NCBI GenBank assembly: GCA_035508435.1
Contig: DATJNA010000070.1
Coordinates: 35,200 to 99,199 of the forward strand
Reading direction: 5' to 3'
Origin: JASHVB01 sp035508435
GTDB taxonomy: Bacteria; Pseudomonadota; Alphaproteobacteria; Acetobacterales; Acetobacteraceae
Length of the DNA stretch: 64,000 nt
Below, in pieces: positions 41,424 through 49,070 of the stretch. Position numbers and translations under genes: made by a program. The notes beneath the pieces are model-generated. The model ran no database searches. It had not been told where the DNA came from and worked only from the letters and a program-made list of their open reading frames with translations. Each line of letters begins with the position of its first letter. Position 1 is the first letter of the stretch.

Positions 41424-41595
41424 CGGGCAAAAAAATTGCCCCCGGGAATTAACCCAGGGGCAAGTATACAGGGAGGCTTCACGTCTGGGAGACGCAGGGA
41501 CCAGAGGCCCCTTTCCGGCCGCGAGGGCCGGAACACTGGCGGCAGAGCCACCGTAACCGATGACGCAACTCTAATGTCGGCTGCTAAGGCGTTCC
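41424..41595 (-). ncRNA. Candidate small RNA with intrinsic terminator
   Basis: No gene is annotated on the minus strand here, yet a textbook intrinsic terminator ends it (41436-41463 stem, followed on the minus strand by seven T). Upstream of it the minus strand can fold into successive hairpins: GGTGGC/GCCGCC, TTCCGGCC/GGCCGGAA, AGGGGCC/GGTCCCT and GCGTCT/AGACGT. An unpaired GAAGCCTCCCTG stretch before the terminator contains CCTCC, complementary to a Shine-Dalgarno sequence. The 5' end is a guess and no promoter is certain. It does not match 4.5S RNA, tmRNA or RNase P as I know them. Confidence 0.4.
41436..41463 (-). terminator. Intrinsic terminator on the minus strand
   Basis: On the minus strand TTGCCCCTGGG pairs with CCCGGGGGCAA (11 bp, one G-T pair) around a TTAATT loop, followed by TTTTTTT. 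On the plus strand there is no T-tract after the stem, so the direction is clear. It lies in a ~430 bp gap between a decarboxylase fragment and a small plus-strand gene. Confidence 0.75.
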
Positions 41596-41770
41596 ACCGC
41601 CAAATCGCGGCAGCCGCCATGTCCAATCTGCATGCCCGCTTGAGCAATCCTGCGGAAATACCTGACACAGCTTCAGTCGCATCCGGACGACCGAGCCCCG
41701 CGCGATCGGCGGTGGCGGCTTTGATCGCCGTCATTGCGCCGGCAGTGCCACTCGGGGCACCCTGCTGGCT

Positions 41771-42037
41771 ATGACCGACGATCCCAAGCGCCAGGCGCAG
41801 GAACTCATCGACCGGCTGCACGAGCGCGGCCACCACCAGGCCGCCGACCAACTGGCCCGCCACCTCGCCGACCGTCCGGTGGAACGCGCCTTGCTCTCCG
41901 CCTTGCGTGAGGCATGTGAGACCTTGCTCACCGCCATCGAGGCGATCGATCCGGTGATGCAGACCATGATCGAGAAGCTGCGCGTGGACGTGGAGGCGCG
42001 GCTGCGGGTGCGGGACAAGTGGCCGCCGGCGGGATGA
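41771..42037 (+). CDS. Small helical protein, unknown
   Basis: Predicted 88 aa, charged and alpha-helical throughout (DDPKRQAQELIDRLHERGHH, ALLSALREACETLLTAIEAI). It has no signal peptide or membrane segment. Coding-like third-position GC and a regular heptad pattern of hydrophobic residues suggest a real coiled-coil or helical-bundle protein. The ATG at 41771 lacks a strong ribosome binding site. No family is recognised. Confidence 0.55.
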   Translation: MTDDPKRQAQELIDRLHERGHHQAADQLARHLADRPVERALLSALREACETLLTAIEAIDPVMQTMIEKLRVDVEARLRVRDKWPPAG

Positions 42038-42183
42038 ATGCCGGCTGTCGGCGGGTTTCCCCCACGGCCGAAATCCTGACGATCCGTGTACCTGCTGATC
42101 CGCGGCGCCGTCGCGTGCGGGCCTTGCTGGCAGGACGCGGCTGACCAAGACTGCCGCTGCCTCGCCGCACAAGGGAGTCCAAA

Positions 42184-43362
42184 ATGACGCTGCCGCTGGA
42201 AGGCTTGTCCGTGCTTGATCTGACCGCGCACCGTGCCGGGCCGACTGCGGTGCGTCAGCTCGCCGATTGGGGCGCCGATGTGATCAAGATCGAGGCGCCG
42301 GGCGCAGGGGGTACCGACGCCACCGGCAGCACGCGCCATGGCTTCGACTTCCAGAATCTGCACCGCAACAAGCGCAGCATGACGCTGAACCTGAAGCACC
42401 CTGAGGGGCATGCGATCTTCATGCGGCTCGCCAGGACCGCGGACGTGGTGGTGGAGAACTACCGATCCGACGTGAAGTTCCGGCTGAAGGTGGATTACGA
42501 CACGTTGGCGCGGGTCAATCCGCGCATCGTGTATGGCAGCATTTCGGGCTTCGGGCAGACCGGACCGGATGCGACCCGGCCGGGCGTGGATCAGATCGCG
42601 CAAGGCATGGGCGGGCTGATGTCGATCACCGGCCTGCCCGGCCAGGGCCCGGTTCGCGTCGGCATTCCGATCGCCGACCTCACGTCCGGAATTTTTCTTG
42701 CGCAGGGTATTCTGTTGGCGCTGCTGCAGCGGGCGCAGACAGGCGTGGGGCAGTGGGTGCACACCTCATTGCTCGAGGCGCAGATTTTCATGTTGGACTT
42801 CCAGGCGAGCCGCTGGCTGATCGCCCATGAAGTGCCGAAGCAGGCCGGCAACGACCACCCGACTGGTATCCCCACCGGCGTGTTCGCCACCGCGGATGGG
42901 CACATCAACATCGCCGCATCCGGCGACGCTCTGTGGACGCGGTTCTGCAAGGCGATCGGCTGGGAGGCGGCGCTGTCCGATCCGGATTACGCGACGGGCG
43001 CGCTGCGTTCGAAGAACCGTGCGGCGTTGAACCAACGGTTGGGCGCGATCACCCGCACGAAACCGAGCATATACTGGCTGGCGGCGCTGAACCAGGCCGG
43101 CGTGCCGTGCGGGCCGATCAACGACATTGCCGGCGTGTTCGCCGAACCGCAGACACAGCATCTGGGGATCGCGCGCGCGGTGCAGCATCCGAAGCTGGGC
43201 GATATCCAGGTGGTGGGTCAGCCGATCAACATGAGCGCCGCGCCGCAGCCGGAGACGCTGCGGCCGACGCCGGAGTCAGGCGAGCATACCGAGGCGATTC
43301 TCGCGGGGCTGGGATACGATACGGCGGCAATTGCGGGGCTGCGAGAAAAGGGCGCGATCTGA
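42184..43362 (+). CDS. CaiB/BaiF-family (family III) CoA-transferase
   Basis: Predicted 392 aa, the usual family length. VLDLTAHRAGPTAVRQLADWGADVIKIE is covered by the opening motif LADWGADVIKIEAPG; NKRSMTLNLKHPEGHAIF, VVVENYRSDV and YGSISGFGQTGPDATRPGVD follow, all classic for the family. These enzymes move CoA between carboxylic acids, forming interlocked dimers. I could not assign the catalytic aspartate with confidence: the GQWVHTSLLEAQ segment lacks an obvious one. A CitE-like lyase gene converges on it, which would suit malyl-, citramalyl- or mesaconyl-CoA chemistry. Confidence 0.9.
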   Translation: MTLPLEGLSVLDLTAHRAGPTAVRQLADWGADVIKIEAPGAGGTDATGSTRHGFDFQNLHRNKRSMTLNLKHPEGHAIFMRLARTADVVVENYRSDVKFRLKVDYDTLARVNPRIVYGSISGFGQTGPDATRPGVDQIAQGMGGLMSITGLPGQGPVRVGIPIADLTSGIFLAQGILLALLQRAQTGVGQWVHTSLLEAQIFMLDFQASRWLIAHEVPKQAGNDHPTGIPTGVFATADGHINIAASGDALWTRFCKAIGWEAALSDPDYATGALRSKNRAALNQRLGAITRTKPSIYWLAALNQAGVPCGPINDIAGVFAEPQTQHLGIARAVQHPKLGDIQVVGQPINMSAAPQPETLRPTPESGEHTEAILAGLGYDTAAIAGLREKGAI

Positions 43363-43545
43363 AGATTTGGCTGATGGTTGATAGTCTCGCGGGACACGCC
43401 ACGAGCGGCCTGCTTGACTCGCTCCAATGTGGTGCTTTGGCACGCACGATGCTCCATGGGCAAAATTTCGGCTGCTGATTAGCCGATGAATTTCATCTTC
43501 CATGGCCCTCGTGCGAGGGAGGGGGTATCGCGGAAAGTTTTGCAC

Positions 43546-43668
43546 CGCAGATTACGCGGACAGCGCCGATCAAGGAGCAAAAAGAATCTTTGATTTGCTC
43601 GTGACCGGGAGCAGGAGATCGAAAAACTGCAATCAGGGCCGTAATCTGCGCTATCCGCGTGATCTGCG
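43546..43668. repeat. Third inverted-arm element, ~123 bp
   Basis: The left arm CGCAGATTACGCGGACAGCG (43546-43571 in full) is inverted at 43643-43668, where the complement reads CGCAGATCACGCGGATAGCG. About 70 bp of relatively AT-rich DNA (AAAAAGAATCTTTGATTTGC) lies between. It occupies the ~340 bp gap between convergent genes. Only one copy is in the window; similar sequences translated as ADYADSAD-like peptides are, as I recall, widespread in bacterial genomes. Confidence 0.7.
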
Positions 43669-43706
43669 TTTGACAGCTTTGCAGCCTGCAGCACGAACCC
43701 TCGTTG

Positions 43707-44597
43707 TCAGGTTTGTCCACGGGCCCTGATCGCCGTCGCTCGCCGCAATACGTTCTTCGCCCGCTCCACCACGGGCACGTCGATCATGGCGCCCTCGAAC
43801 TGCACCGCGCCCAGGCCTTGCGCGAACGCCGCCTCATACGCCGCGACCATGCGCCGGGCCCGTTCCTCGTCTGCCTCGGTGATGCCGAACTCCTCGTTCA
43901 GCACCGGCACTTGCAGCGGATGGATCGCGCTCGCGCCCATGAAGCCCAGCCGCTTGGAGCGGCGCACGATGGCGCGGAACGCCTCCTGGTCGCGGAAATC
44001 GGCGATCGAGCCGACGAAACCCATCGGCAGAATCCCCGCCGCGCGCGCGGCAATCAGCGTGTGCTGCTTGGGATAGAACAACGCCTCGGGGTCGGGCAGC
44101 ATGCCGCAATCGGCGGTGAAATCCTCGGTGCCGAGGCTCAGCGCCACCACGCGCGGATGCGATTTCGCGATCGCCTCGATGCGGAAGAAGCCCGCGGCGG
44201 TTTCCACCAGCACGACGAATTTCATCGCCCCCGCCGGCAGGCCGCGTTCGGCTTCCAGTTCGCCGACGATTTCCGCCGCCGCCTGCACATGCTCGGGACT
44301 GTCCACCTTGGTCAGCATCAGCGCCGCGACGCCGGGGATGACCGCCGCCTCCAGGTCGCGCACCAGCAGGCGCCAGGGGCGATTGACGCGCACCAGCACG
44401 TCGCCGCCATGGCGCGCCACCTGCGGGATGGCATCAGAGATCAGTGTGCGGGCACGTTCCTTCTGCGAGGGTGCGACCGCGTCCTCGAGGTCCAGGATGA
44501 TGCCGTCGGCGCCGCGATCGGCGCCGGTGCGGACGAATTTCTCGCTGGTGACCGGGACGAACAGCAGCGAGCGCCAGGTGGGCAGATCATCGCGCAT
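43707..44597 (-). CDS. HpcH/HpaI aldolase/citrate lyase (CitE-like) family protein
   Basis: Predicted 296 aa TIM-barrel enzyme. The N-terminal RSLLFVPVTSEKFVRTGADR, GIILDLEDAVAPSQKERAR and VRVNRPW, and the later VVLVETAAGFFRIEAIA with metal-binding Glu, plus LGTEDFTADCG, identify the CitE/malyl-CoA lyase-like branch. The C-terminal QGLGAVQFEGAMIDVPVVERA closes the fold. It cleaves or forms C-C bonds in CoA thioesters such as malyl-CoA or citramalyl-CoA. The ATG at 44597 is used; a TTG at 44618 would add seven residues. Confidence 0.9.
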   Translation of the reverse strand: MRDDLPTWRSLLFVPVTSEKFVRTGADRGADGIILDLEDAVAPSQKERARTLISDAIPQVARHGGDVLVRVNRPWRLLVRDLEAAVIPGVAALMLTKVDSPEHVQAAAEIVGELEAERGLPAGAMKFVVLVETAAGFFRIEAIAKSHPRVVALSLGTEDFTADCGMLPDPEALFYPKQHTLIAARAAGILPMGFVGSIADFRDQEAFRAIVRRSKRLGFMGASAIHPLQVPVLNEEFGITEADEERARRMVAAYEAAFAQGLGAVQFEGAMIDVPVVERAKNVLRRATAIRARGQT

Positions 44598-44668
44598 GGG
44601 TGATTCCGGAATTGGCAAGGTTCGGGGCGAGCATAGGAGGCGTGGCGAATCGTGTCATGCCACCCATC

Positions 44669-44780
44669 CTGTCATCGCGAGGCCCGCCGGGCCGAAGCAA
44701 CCGCGATGGGTTGGCGCACGAACTGCCCGCGCATCTTTTCGACCGGGATTGCTTCGGCCCTGCGGGCCTCGCAATGACAG
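44669..44780. repeat. Dispersed ~110 bp inverted-arm element, copy D
   Basis: The left arm starts CTGTCATCGCGAGGCCCGCC and runs to GAAGCAACCG; the right arm runs from GGGATTGCTTCGG to CTCGCAATGACAG. The arms pair over more than 30 bases (GGCCCGCCGGGCCGAAGCAA against TTGCTTCGGCCCTGCGGGCC), making this the most intact copy. It lies between the CitE-like and Maf genes, both on the minus strand. Confidence 0.85.
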
Positions 44781-44822
44781 AGTGCCTGAAGCCCGGGTCC
44801 AACTCTGGGCGGCTTCGGTCGC

Positions 44823-45431
44823 CTACCGCCGCAACACGCCCGCCTCGCGCAGGAACGCGAGCAATGGCAATAGCGGCAGGCCGAGGATCGCCGCATGGTC
44901 GCCTTCGACCGCGGCAAACAGTTGCACGCCCGGGCCTTCCAACCGATAGGCGCCGACGCTGCCCAGCACCTCCGAGCCTTCCGCCGCCAGATAGGAGTCC
45001 AGGAATTGCTCTGAGAACAGCCGCATGGTCAGCCGCGGCAGGGTCGCGTGCCGCCACACCACGCGGTCGCCACGCCGGCAGACCGCCGCGGTCGCCAGCG
45101 TGTGGGTCTGGCCGCGCAGCGCCAGCAATTGGCGGCGCGCCGCCGCGAGGTCGGATGGCTTGTCGTACCAGACGTCGCCACAGTCCAGGATCTGGTCGGC
45201 GCCGATCACCAGCGCCTGCGGCTCCGCCGCTGCGACCCAAGCGGCCTTGGCATCTGCCAGGCGCAATGCGGCGGCGGTGGCGTCCAACCCCTCGGCCCGC
45301 GCCGCCTGCTTCAGCGCGGACTCGTCCACCGCGGCCGGACGTACCTGGAAGCGCAGCCCCGCGGCGGCCAGCAAGGCGCGGCGAGCCGCGGAGCCGGAGG
45401 CCAGGACCAGCGGCGGCGAAGCAGCTTGCAA
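44823..45431 (-). CDS. maf: Maf-family nucleotide pyrophosphatase
   Basis: Predicted 202 aa. PLVLASGSAARRALLAAAGL is the Maf opening signature (with Ala-Arg-Arg in place of the more usual S-P-R-R), VDESALK follows and VIGADQIL carries the conserved catalytic aspartate; YDKPSDLAAARRQLLALRGQTH completes the family. Maf proteins hydrolyse dTTP/UTP or modified nucleotides to monophosphates. The only suitable start is a TTG at 45431, 3 nt after the stop of the upstream SDR-like gene, so expression is likely coupled to it. Confidence 0.88.
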   Translation of the reverse strand: MQAASPPLVLASGSAARRALLAAAGLRFQVRPAAVDESALKQAARAEGLDATAAALRLADAKAAWVAAAEPQALVIGADQILDCGDVWYDKPSDLAAARRQLLALRGQTHTLATAAVCRRGDRVVWRHATLPRLTMRLFSEQFLDSYLAAEGSEVLGSVGAYRLEGPGVQLFAAVEGDHAAILGLPLLPLLAFLREAGVLRR

Positions 45432-45434
45432 ATG

Positions 45435-46430
45435 CTAGCCGGCGTCGCGCGCCTGGATCGACATCTGCGGCGCGGCGGACGCATCCGGCAGCACGCGGCG
45501 CTTCCCGCCGCCCGGACGGAAGCGTTGCAGATAGGACGGCACCACCAGCTCTACCGGAGTCGGCACGATGCCAAGCTCGGGCAGTCCGGGAACTCCCGGC
45601 GACACCACGTTGTCGCGCGACAGCATCAACAACTGGTCGCGGGTCAGCGGCTGGCCGGGCACCATTTCCAGGAAACGTGCCTGTAGGCGCGCGAGCCCCA
45701 TCGGCATCGTCATCAGCCGCCGGTGCCGCTCCGTCTCCTCCAGCACATAAGCGAGCAATTCGCGGAACGTCCACACCCGCGGGCCGCCGAGCTCGAAGGT
45801 CGCGCCCGCGGCGTCCGGCCGCGCCAGCGCTGCCATGGCCGCATCCGCCACGTCGCCGACATAGACCGGCTGCAGCCGGGTTTCTCCCGCAATGACCGGC
45901 ATCGCGGGCGAGACGCGGGCCAACGCGGCGAAGCGGTTGAAGAACCGATCCTCGGGGCCGAACACGTATGAGGGCCGGAAGATGACAGCCCGGGGGAACG
46001 CCGCGCGCACCGCTTGCTCGCCGGCAGCCTTGCTGGTGCCGTAGTGGCTCGGGCTGGCCGGATCGGCGCCGATCGCGGACACGTGAAGCAGGTGCGACGC
46101 CCCGGCGGCGGCGGCGAGCCGCGCGACCCGGCCGGCGCCCTCGGCGTGCACCCGGTCGAAGGCGCCGGCCCGTGGCTCCGCCAGTATGCCCACCAGGTTG
46201 ATGACGATGCTGGCGTCCTCAACCGCGCGGCGCACCGTGGCTTCGTTCTCGACCGAGGCGAACAGCGGCACCACCTGGCCGACGGCACCGGCGGTCATCA
46301 GGAAGCGGGCGGCCTCCGGGTCGCGCACCGCGACGCGGACCACAAAGCCCTGCCTGGCCAGCCGCTTGACGATGTAGCGGCCAATGAACCCGGAGCCGCC
46401 GAACACCGTCGCTACCGTGCGGGTCGCCAT
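45435..46430 (-). CDS. Complex I NDUFA9-like NAD(P)-binding protein
   Basis: Predicted 331 aa extended/atypical SDR. TVATVFGGSGFIGRYIVKRL holds the GGSGFIGR cofactor motif, followed by RVAVRDPEAARFLM, the NLVGILAEPRAGAF segment and HVSAIGADPASPSHYGTSKA with the Y-x-x-x-K pair. The LQPVYVGDVADAAMAAL stretch matches the NDUFA9/39 kDa group often annotated as complex I-associated or ubiquinone-binding. GAGGAG precedes the ATG at 46430; the longer frame to 46523 is unnecessary. It is probably in one unit with maf. Confidence 0.87.
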   Translation of the reverse strand: MATRTVATVFGGSGFIGRYIVKRLARQGFVVRVAVRDPEAARFLMTAGAVGQVVPLFASVENEATVRRAVEDASIVINLVGILAEPRAGAFDRVHAEGAGRVARLAAAAGASHLLHVSAIGADPASPSHYGTSKAAGEQAVRAAFPRAVIFRPSYVFGPEDRFFNRFAALARVSPAMPVIAGETRLQPVYVGDVADAAMAALARPDAAGATFELGGPRVWTFRELLAYVLEETERHRRLMTMPMGLARLQARFLEMVPGQPLTRDQLLMLSRDNVVSPGVPGLPELGIVPTPVELVVPSYLQRFRPGGGKRRVLPDASAAPQMSIQARDAG

Positions 46431-46669
46431 GACTGCGGTCTCCTCTCGCTGCCGTGCGCAGGGGTTTTGGCACCGCGGCGCGCCGGAGGAAATGGGGCCA
46501 AAAGCAATCCCCCGTCGTGCCATGGCCCGCTTTCCCGGCGGCCGATGGCGATTTTTTCACGCCGCTCATACAGGCGCCGTAACAACATGAAATCACGCGA
46601 TAACTTTGCCGGGAGGCGGCGCTGTCGAGGCAGACCCGTAAGCCAGTCCGGCGCTATCTTGGTATACAC

Positions 46670-47101
46670 ATGGGAAAGCACCCGCCCCGTCCCGGCTCCC
46701 GGGTTCCGCCGACTGTCCTCGTGGTCGACGACGATCAGCTTGTACGCGAGCCGATTGCCGACTACCTGCGCGAGGTCGGCTTCGACGTCCTGGAGGCGGC
46801 GGACGCGCGTGAGGCGATCGACCTGGTGGACCACTCCCGCCGCGTCGACCTGGTCTTCACTGACGTGCGCATGCCCGGCGATTTGGACGGCATCGGCTTG
46901 GCGCACTGGGTGCGGACGCACCGTCCTGGCCTGCCGGTGCTGCTGACGAGCGGCTATTACGGCACGGGTTGGCTGGGCGATCGTCTGGAGCGTGAGGTGC
47001 GGCTCATTCAGAAGCCGTACACGCAGGACGAGGTGCTGTACCAAATCCGCCGCCTGCTACCCACGCAGGCCCCGGCCGCGGGGCGGCAATCGCGGGCGTA
47101 A
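46670..47101 (+). CDS. Single-domain response regulator
   Basis: Predicted 143 aa CheY-like receiver. The acidic triad is in TVLVVDDDQLVREP, the phospho-acceptor Asp is in LVFTDVRMPGDL, the switch threonine position shows LLTSGYY and the lysine is in IQKPYTQDE. The receiver is nearly the whole protein, with a short basic tail. The FTDVRMPG and SGY types are common in hybrid-kinase receivers of alphaproteobacteria. No kinase gene is adjacent, so its partner must be elsewhere. Confidence 0.88.
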   Translation: MGKHPPRPGSRVPPTVLVVDDDQLVREPIADYLREVGFDVLEAADAREAIDLVDHSRRVDLVFTDVRMPGDLDGIGLAHWVRTHRPGLPVLLTSGYYGTGWLGDRLEREVRLIQKPYTQDEVLYQIRRLLPTQAPAAGRQSRA

Positions 47102-47216
47102 TTCTTGCTCGCACCCGACGCGGAGCGGGCGTCGTTGCGTGGTGCCGGCGCCCACTTGTTGCCACCCTCTGAACGGCACGGCAGGTTGCGCGCCTCACCT
47201 CGCAAGGCACGCCATC

Positions 47217-48164
47217 ATGGAAGTTCGCAACCTCGGCCGGTCCGGCCTGCGCGTCTCGGCGATCGGGCTGGGCTGCAACAACTTTGGCGGCCGCATCGAC
47301 CTCGAGGCTACGCGCAAGGTCCTTCACCAGGCCCTCGATCTCGGCATCACCCTGTTCGATACCGCTGATACCTACGGCAATCGCGGCGGCGCTGAGACCG
47401 AGATGGGCCAGGTGCTGCATGCCGACCAGCGCAAAGGGATCGTGCTCGCGACCAAGTTCGGCATGCCGATGGACGATGCGGGGGTGAAGGTCGGCGGCTC
47501 ACGTCGCTATATCATGCAGGCGGTCGAGGACAGCCTGCGCCGGCTGTGCACCGACTGGATCGACCTTTACCAGATCCACGCTCCCGATCCGCGCACGCCG
47601 ATCGAGGAGACGCTGCGCGCGCTCGACGACCTGATCCGGCAGGGCAAGGTGCGTTACATCGGTTGCTCCAATTTTCCCGCCTGGCAGATGGTGGAGGCGC
47701 AGTGGACGTCGCGCGTCAATGGGCTGAACGCGTTCGTTTCCTGCCAGGACGAGTATTCGCTGCTGGTACGCAATGTGGTTGAGCCGCAGCTCCGCCCGGC
47801 GATGCTGCAATACGGGCTGGGACTGCTGCCTTTCGCTCCGCTGGCGAGCGGCGCGCTGACCGGCAAGTACCGCCGCAACGCACCGCTGCCCTCCGGCACG
47901 CGGCTGGCGAACACGGCGCGACTGGCGGAACGTTATTTGACGGAACGGAACTGGTCGGTGGCGGAAAGGCTCGCGGAGTTCGCTGAGGCAAGCGGGCACA
48001 CATTGCTCGAACTTGGGTTCGGTTGGCTGCTGGCGCAGGCGCCGGTGGCGAGCGTGATTGCCGGTGCCACGCGGCCGGAGCAATTGCAGCAAAATGTGAA
48101 GGCGGGCGGCTGGCGGCTTTCGGCGGAGGAACTGGCGGCAGTCGATCGAATTGTTGCCGTGTGA
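47217..48164 (+). CDS. Aldo/keto reductase
   Basis: Predicted 315 aa NADPH-dependent barrel enzyme. MEVRNLGRSGLRVSAIGLGC opens the fold; the catalytic tetrad is visible as Asp and Tyr in LFDTADTYGN, Lys in LATKFGMP and His in YQIHAPDPR. The C-terminal VIAGATRPEQLQQNV segment binds the cofactor. It resembles the YajO/Kv-beta-like AKR subfamily that reduces aldehydes. The ATG at 47217 fits the family start; the longer frame is rejected. Single-gene unit. Confidence 0.92.
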   Translation: MEVRNLGRSGLRVSAIGLGCNNFGGRIDLEATRKVLHQALDLGITLFDTADTYGNRGGAETEMGQVLHADQRKGIVLATKFGMPMDDAGVKVGGSRRYIMQAVEDSLRRLCTDWIDLYQIHAPDPRTPIEETLRALDDLIRQGKVRYIGCSNFPAWQMVEAQWTSRVNGLNAFVSCQDEYSLLVRNVVEPQLRPAMLQYGLGLLPFAPLASGALTGKYRRNAPLPSGTRLANTARLAERYLTERNWSVAERLAEFAEASGHTLLELGFGWLLAQAPVASVIAGATRPEQLQQNVKAGGWRLSAEELAAVDRIVAV

Positions 48165-48302
48165 CAGTGGCAGCTCGTGACGGGAAGCCCGTCATCTCGC
48201 GATCGGCGGCCGGACATGACATGGCCGGCAGGTGCGGCGGGCGGCTGGGCATTTATCGCACAGCACGAGCGAGACGCCGAGATCGCAGAGAAGCCCTGAC
48301 CG

Positions 48303-48752
48303 CTAACGCGTCCCGGTGCTGCCGAAACCGCCACTGCCGCGGGCCGTGTCATCCAGGCTCACCACCTCGTGCCAGCGTGCCCGTACTACCGGCGACAGCA
48401 CCGCCTGGGCGATACGCGCGCCGCGCTCAACCACGAACGGTGCATCGCCCGTGTTCAGTACGATCACCTGTAACTCGCCGCGATAGTCCTCATCGATGGT
48501 GCCCGGGCTGTTTGGCAGGACAATGCCGTGCCGCAGTGCCAGTCCTGAACGGGGACGAATTTGCAATTCATAACCGGGTGGCAAGGCGATCGCGAGGCCG
48601 GTCGGGATCAGCGCGCGCCGGCCGGGTTCGATCGTGACCGCTTCCGTCACCGCGGCGAGCAAATCCATGCCGGCCGCACCGCCGGTAGCATAGGCGGGGA
48701 GGGGAAGGCCTTCGCCGTGTGCCAGGCGGCGGATGCGAATCGGGATGCTCAT
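48303..48752 (-). CDS. dut: Deoxyuridine triphosphatase
   Basis: Predicted 149 aa, the normal trimeric dUTPase length. All five motifs are seen: AAGMDLLAA, PRSGLALRHGI, NSPGTIDEDYRGEL, the RIAQAVLSPV stretch and the P-loop-like C-terminal GSGGFGSTG. It hydrolyses dUTP to dUMP, keeping uracil out of DNA and supplying thymidylate synthesis. The ATG at 48752 is chosen over the frame to 48785. It is convergent with the aldo/keto reductase gene. Confidence 0.95.
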   Translation of the reverse strand: MSIPIRIRRLAHGEGLPLPAYATGGAAGMDLLAAVTEAVTIEPGRRALIPTGLAIALPPGYELQIRPRSGLALRHGIVLPNSPGTIDEDYRGELQVIVLNTGDAPFVVERGARIAQAVLSPVVRARWHEVVSLDDTARGSGGFGSTGTR

Positions 48753-48851
48753 GGCGGGATGATGCGGTCGCCTGTCGCATCCCACAACCGCACCCGGATG
48801 TCATTCCGGTACAACAACATATCGATGCCATCCTGGTCATGCGGTCGGCAC

Positions 48852-48970
48852 GGGCCGAAGCGGTCCCCGCCATGCCGGCACTTGGCCGAAGCGGTCCCCG
48901 CCCTGCCGGCACTTGAGCCATGCCGGCACTTGAGCCATGCTGGCACTTGAGCCATGCTGGCACTTGAGAG
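48852..48970. repeat. Nested short tandem repeats (31 bp and 17 bp periods)
   Basis: Two 31 bp units beginning GGCCGAAGCGGTCCCCGCC (about 48852 and 48883) pass into three 17 bp units of GAGCCATGCCGGCACTT type ending near 48968. The array lies between the dut start and the 3' end of the GT4 gene, and is followed at once by a half copy of the ~110 bp element. No gene is supported in the gap. Confidence 0.78.
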
Positions 48971-48991
48971 AGTGTGCAGTGGCTCGACCGA

Positions 48992-49036
48992 GGTTGCCTC
49001 GTCGCGCTGCGCTTCGCGCGCGATCCTGGCAATGAC
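48992..49036. repeat. Dispersed element, partial copy E (right arm only)
   Basis: GGTTGCCTCGTCGCGCTGCG through GATCCTGGCAATGAC matches the right arms of copies A and D. No left arm is present upstream, where tandem repeats stand instead. It lies 34 bp from the stop codon of the GT4 gene. Confidence 0.7.
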
Positions 49037-49070
49037 ATTTGTCGCGGCAGGCCCGTCCCGGTTGACGCGG

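Noticed and set aside
41424..41595. Identity as 4.5S RNA, tmRNA or RNase P RNA
   Set aside because: The diagnostic sequences of those RNAs are absent. 6S RNA could not be excluded but no closing stem between the ends was found.
41132..42172. 346-codon minus-strand frame over the decarboxylase fragment and sRNA candidate
   Set aside because: No protein-like features. It runs through a terminator stem and overlaps a small plus-strand gene.
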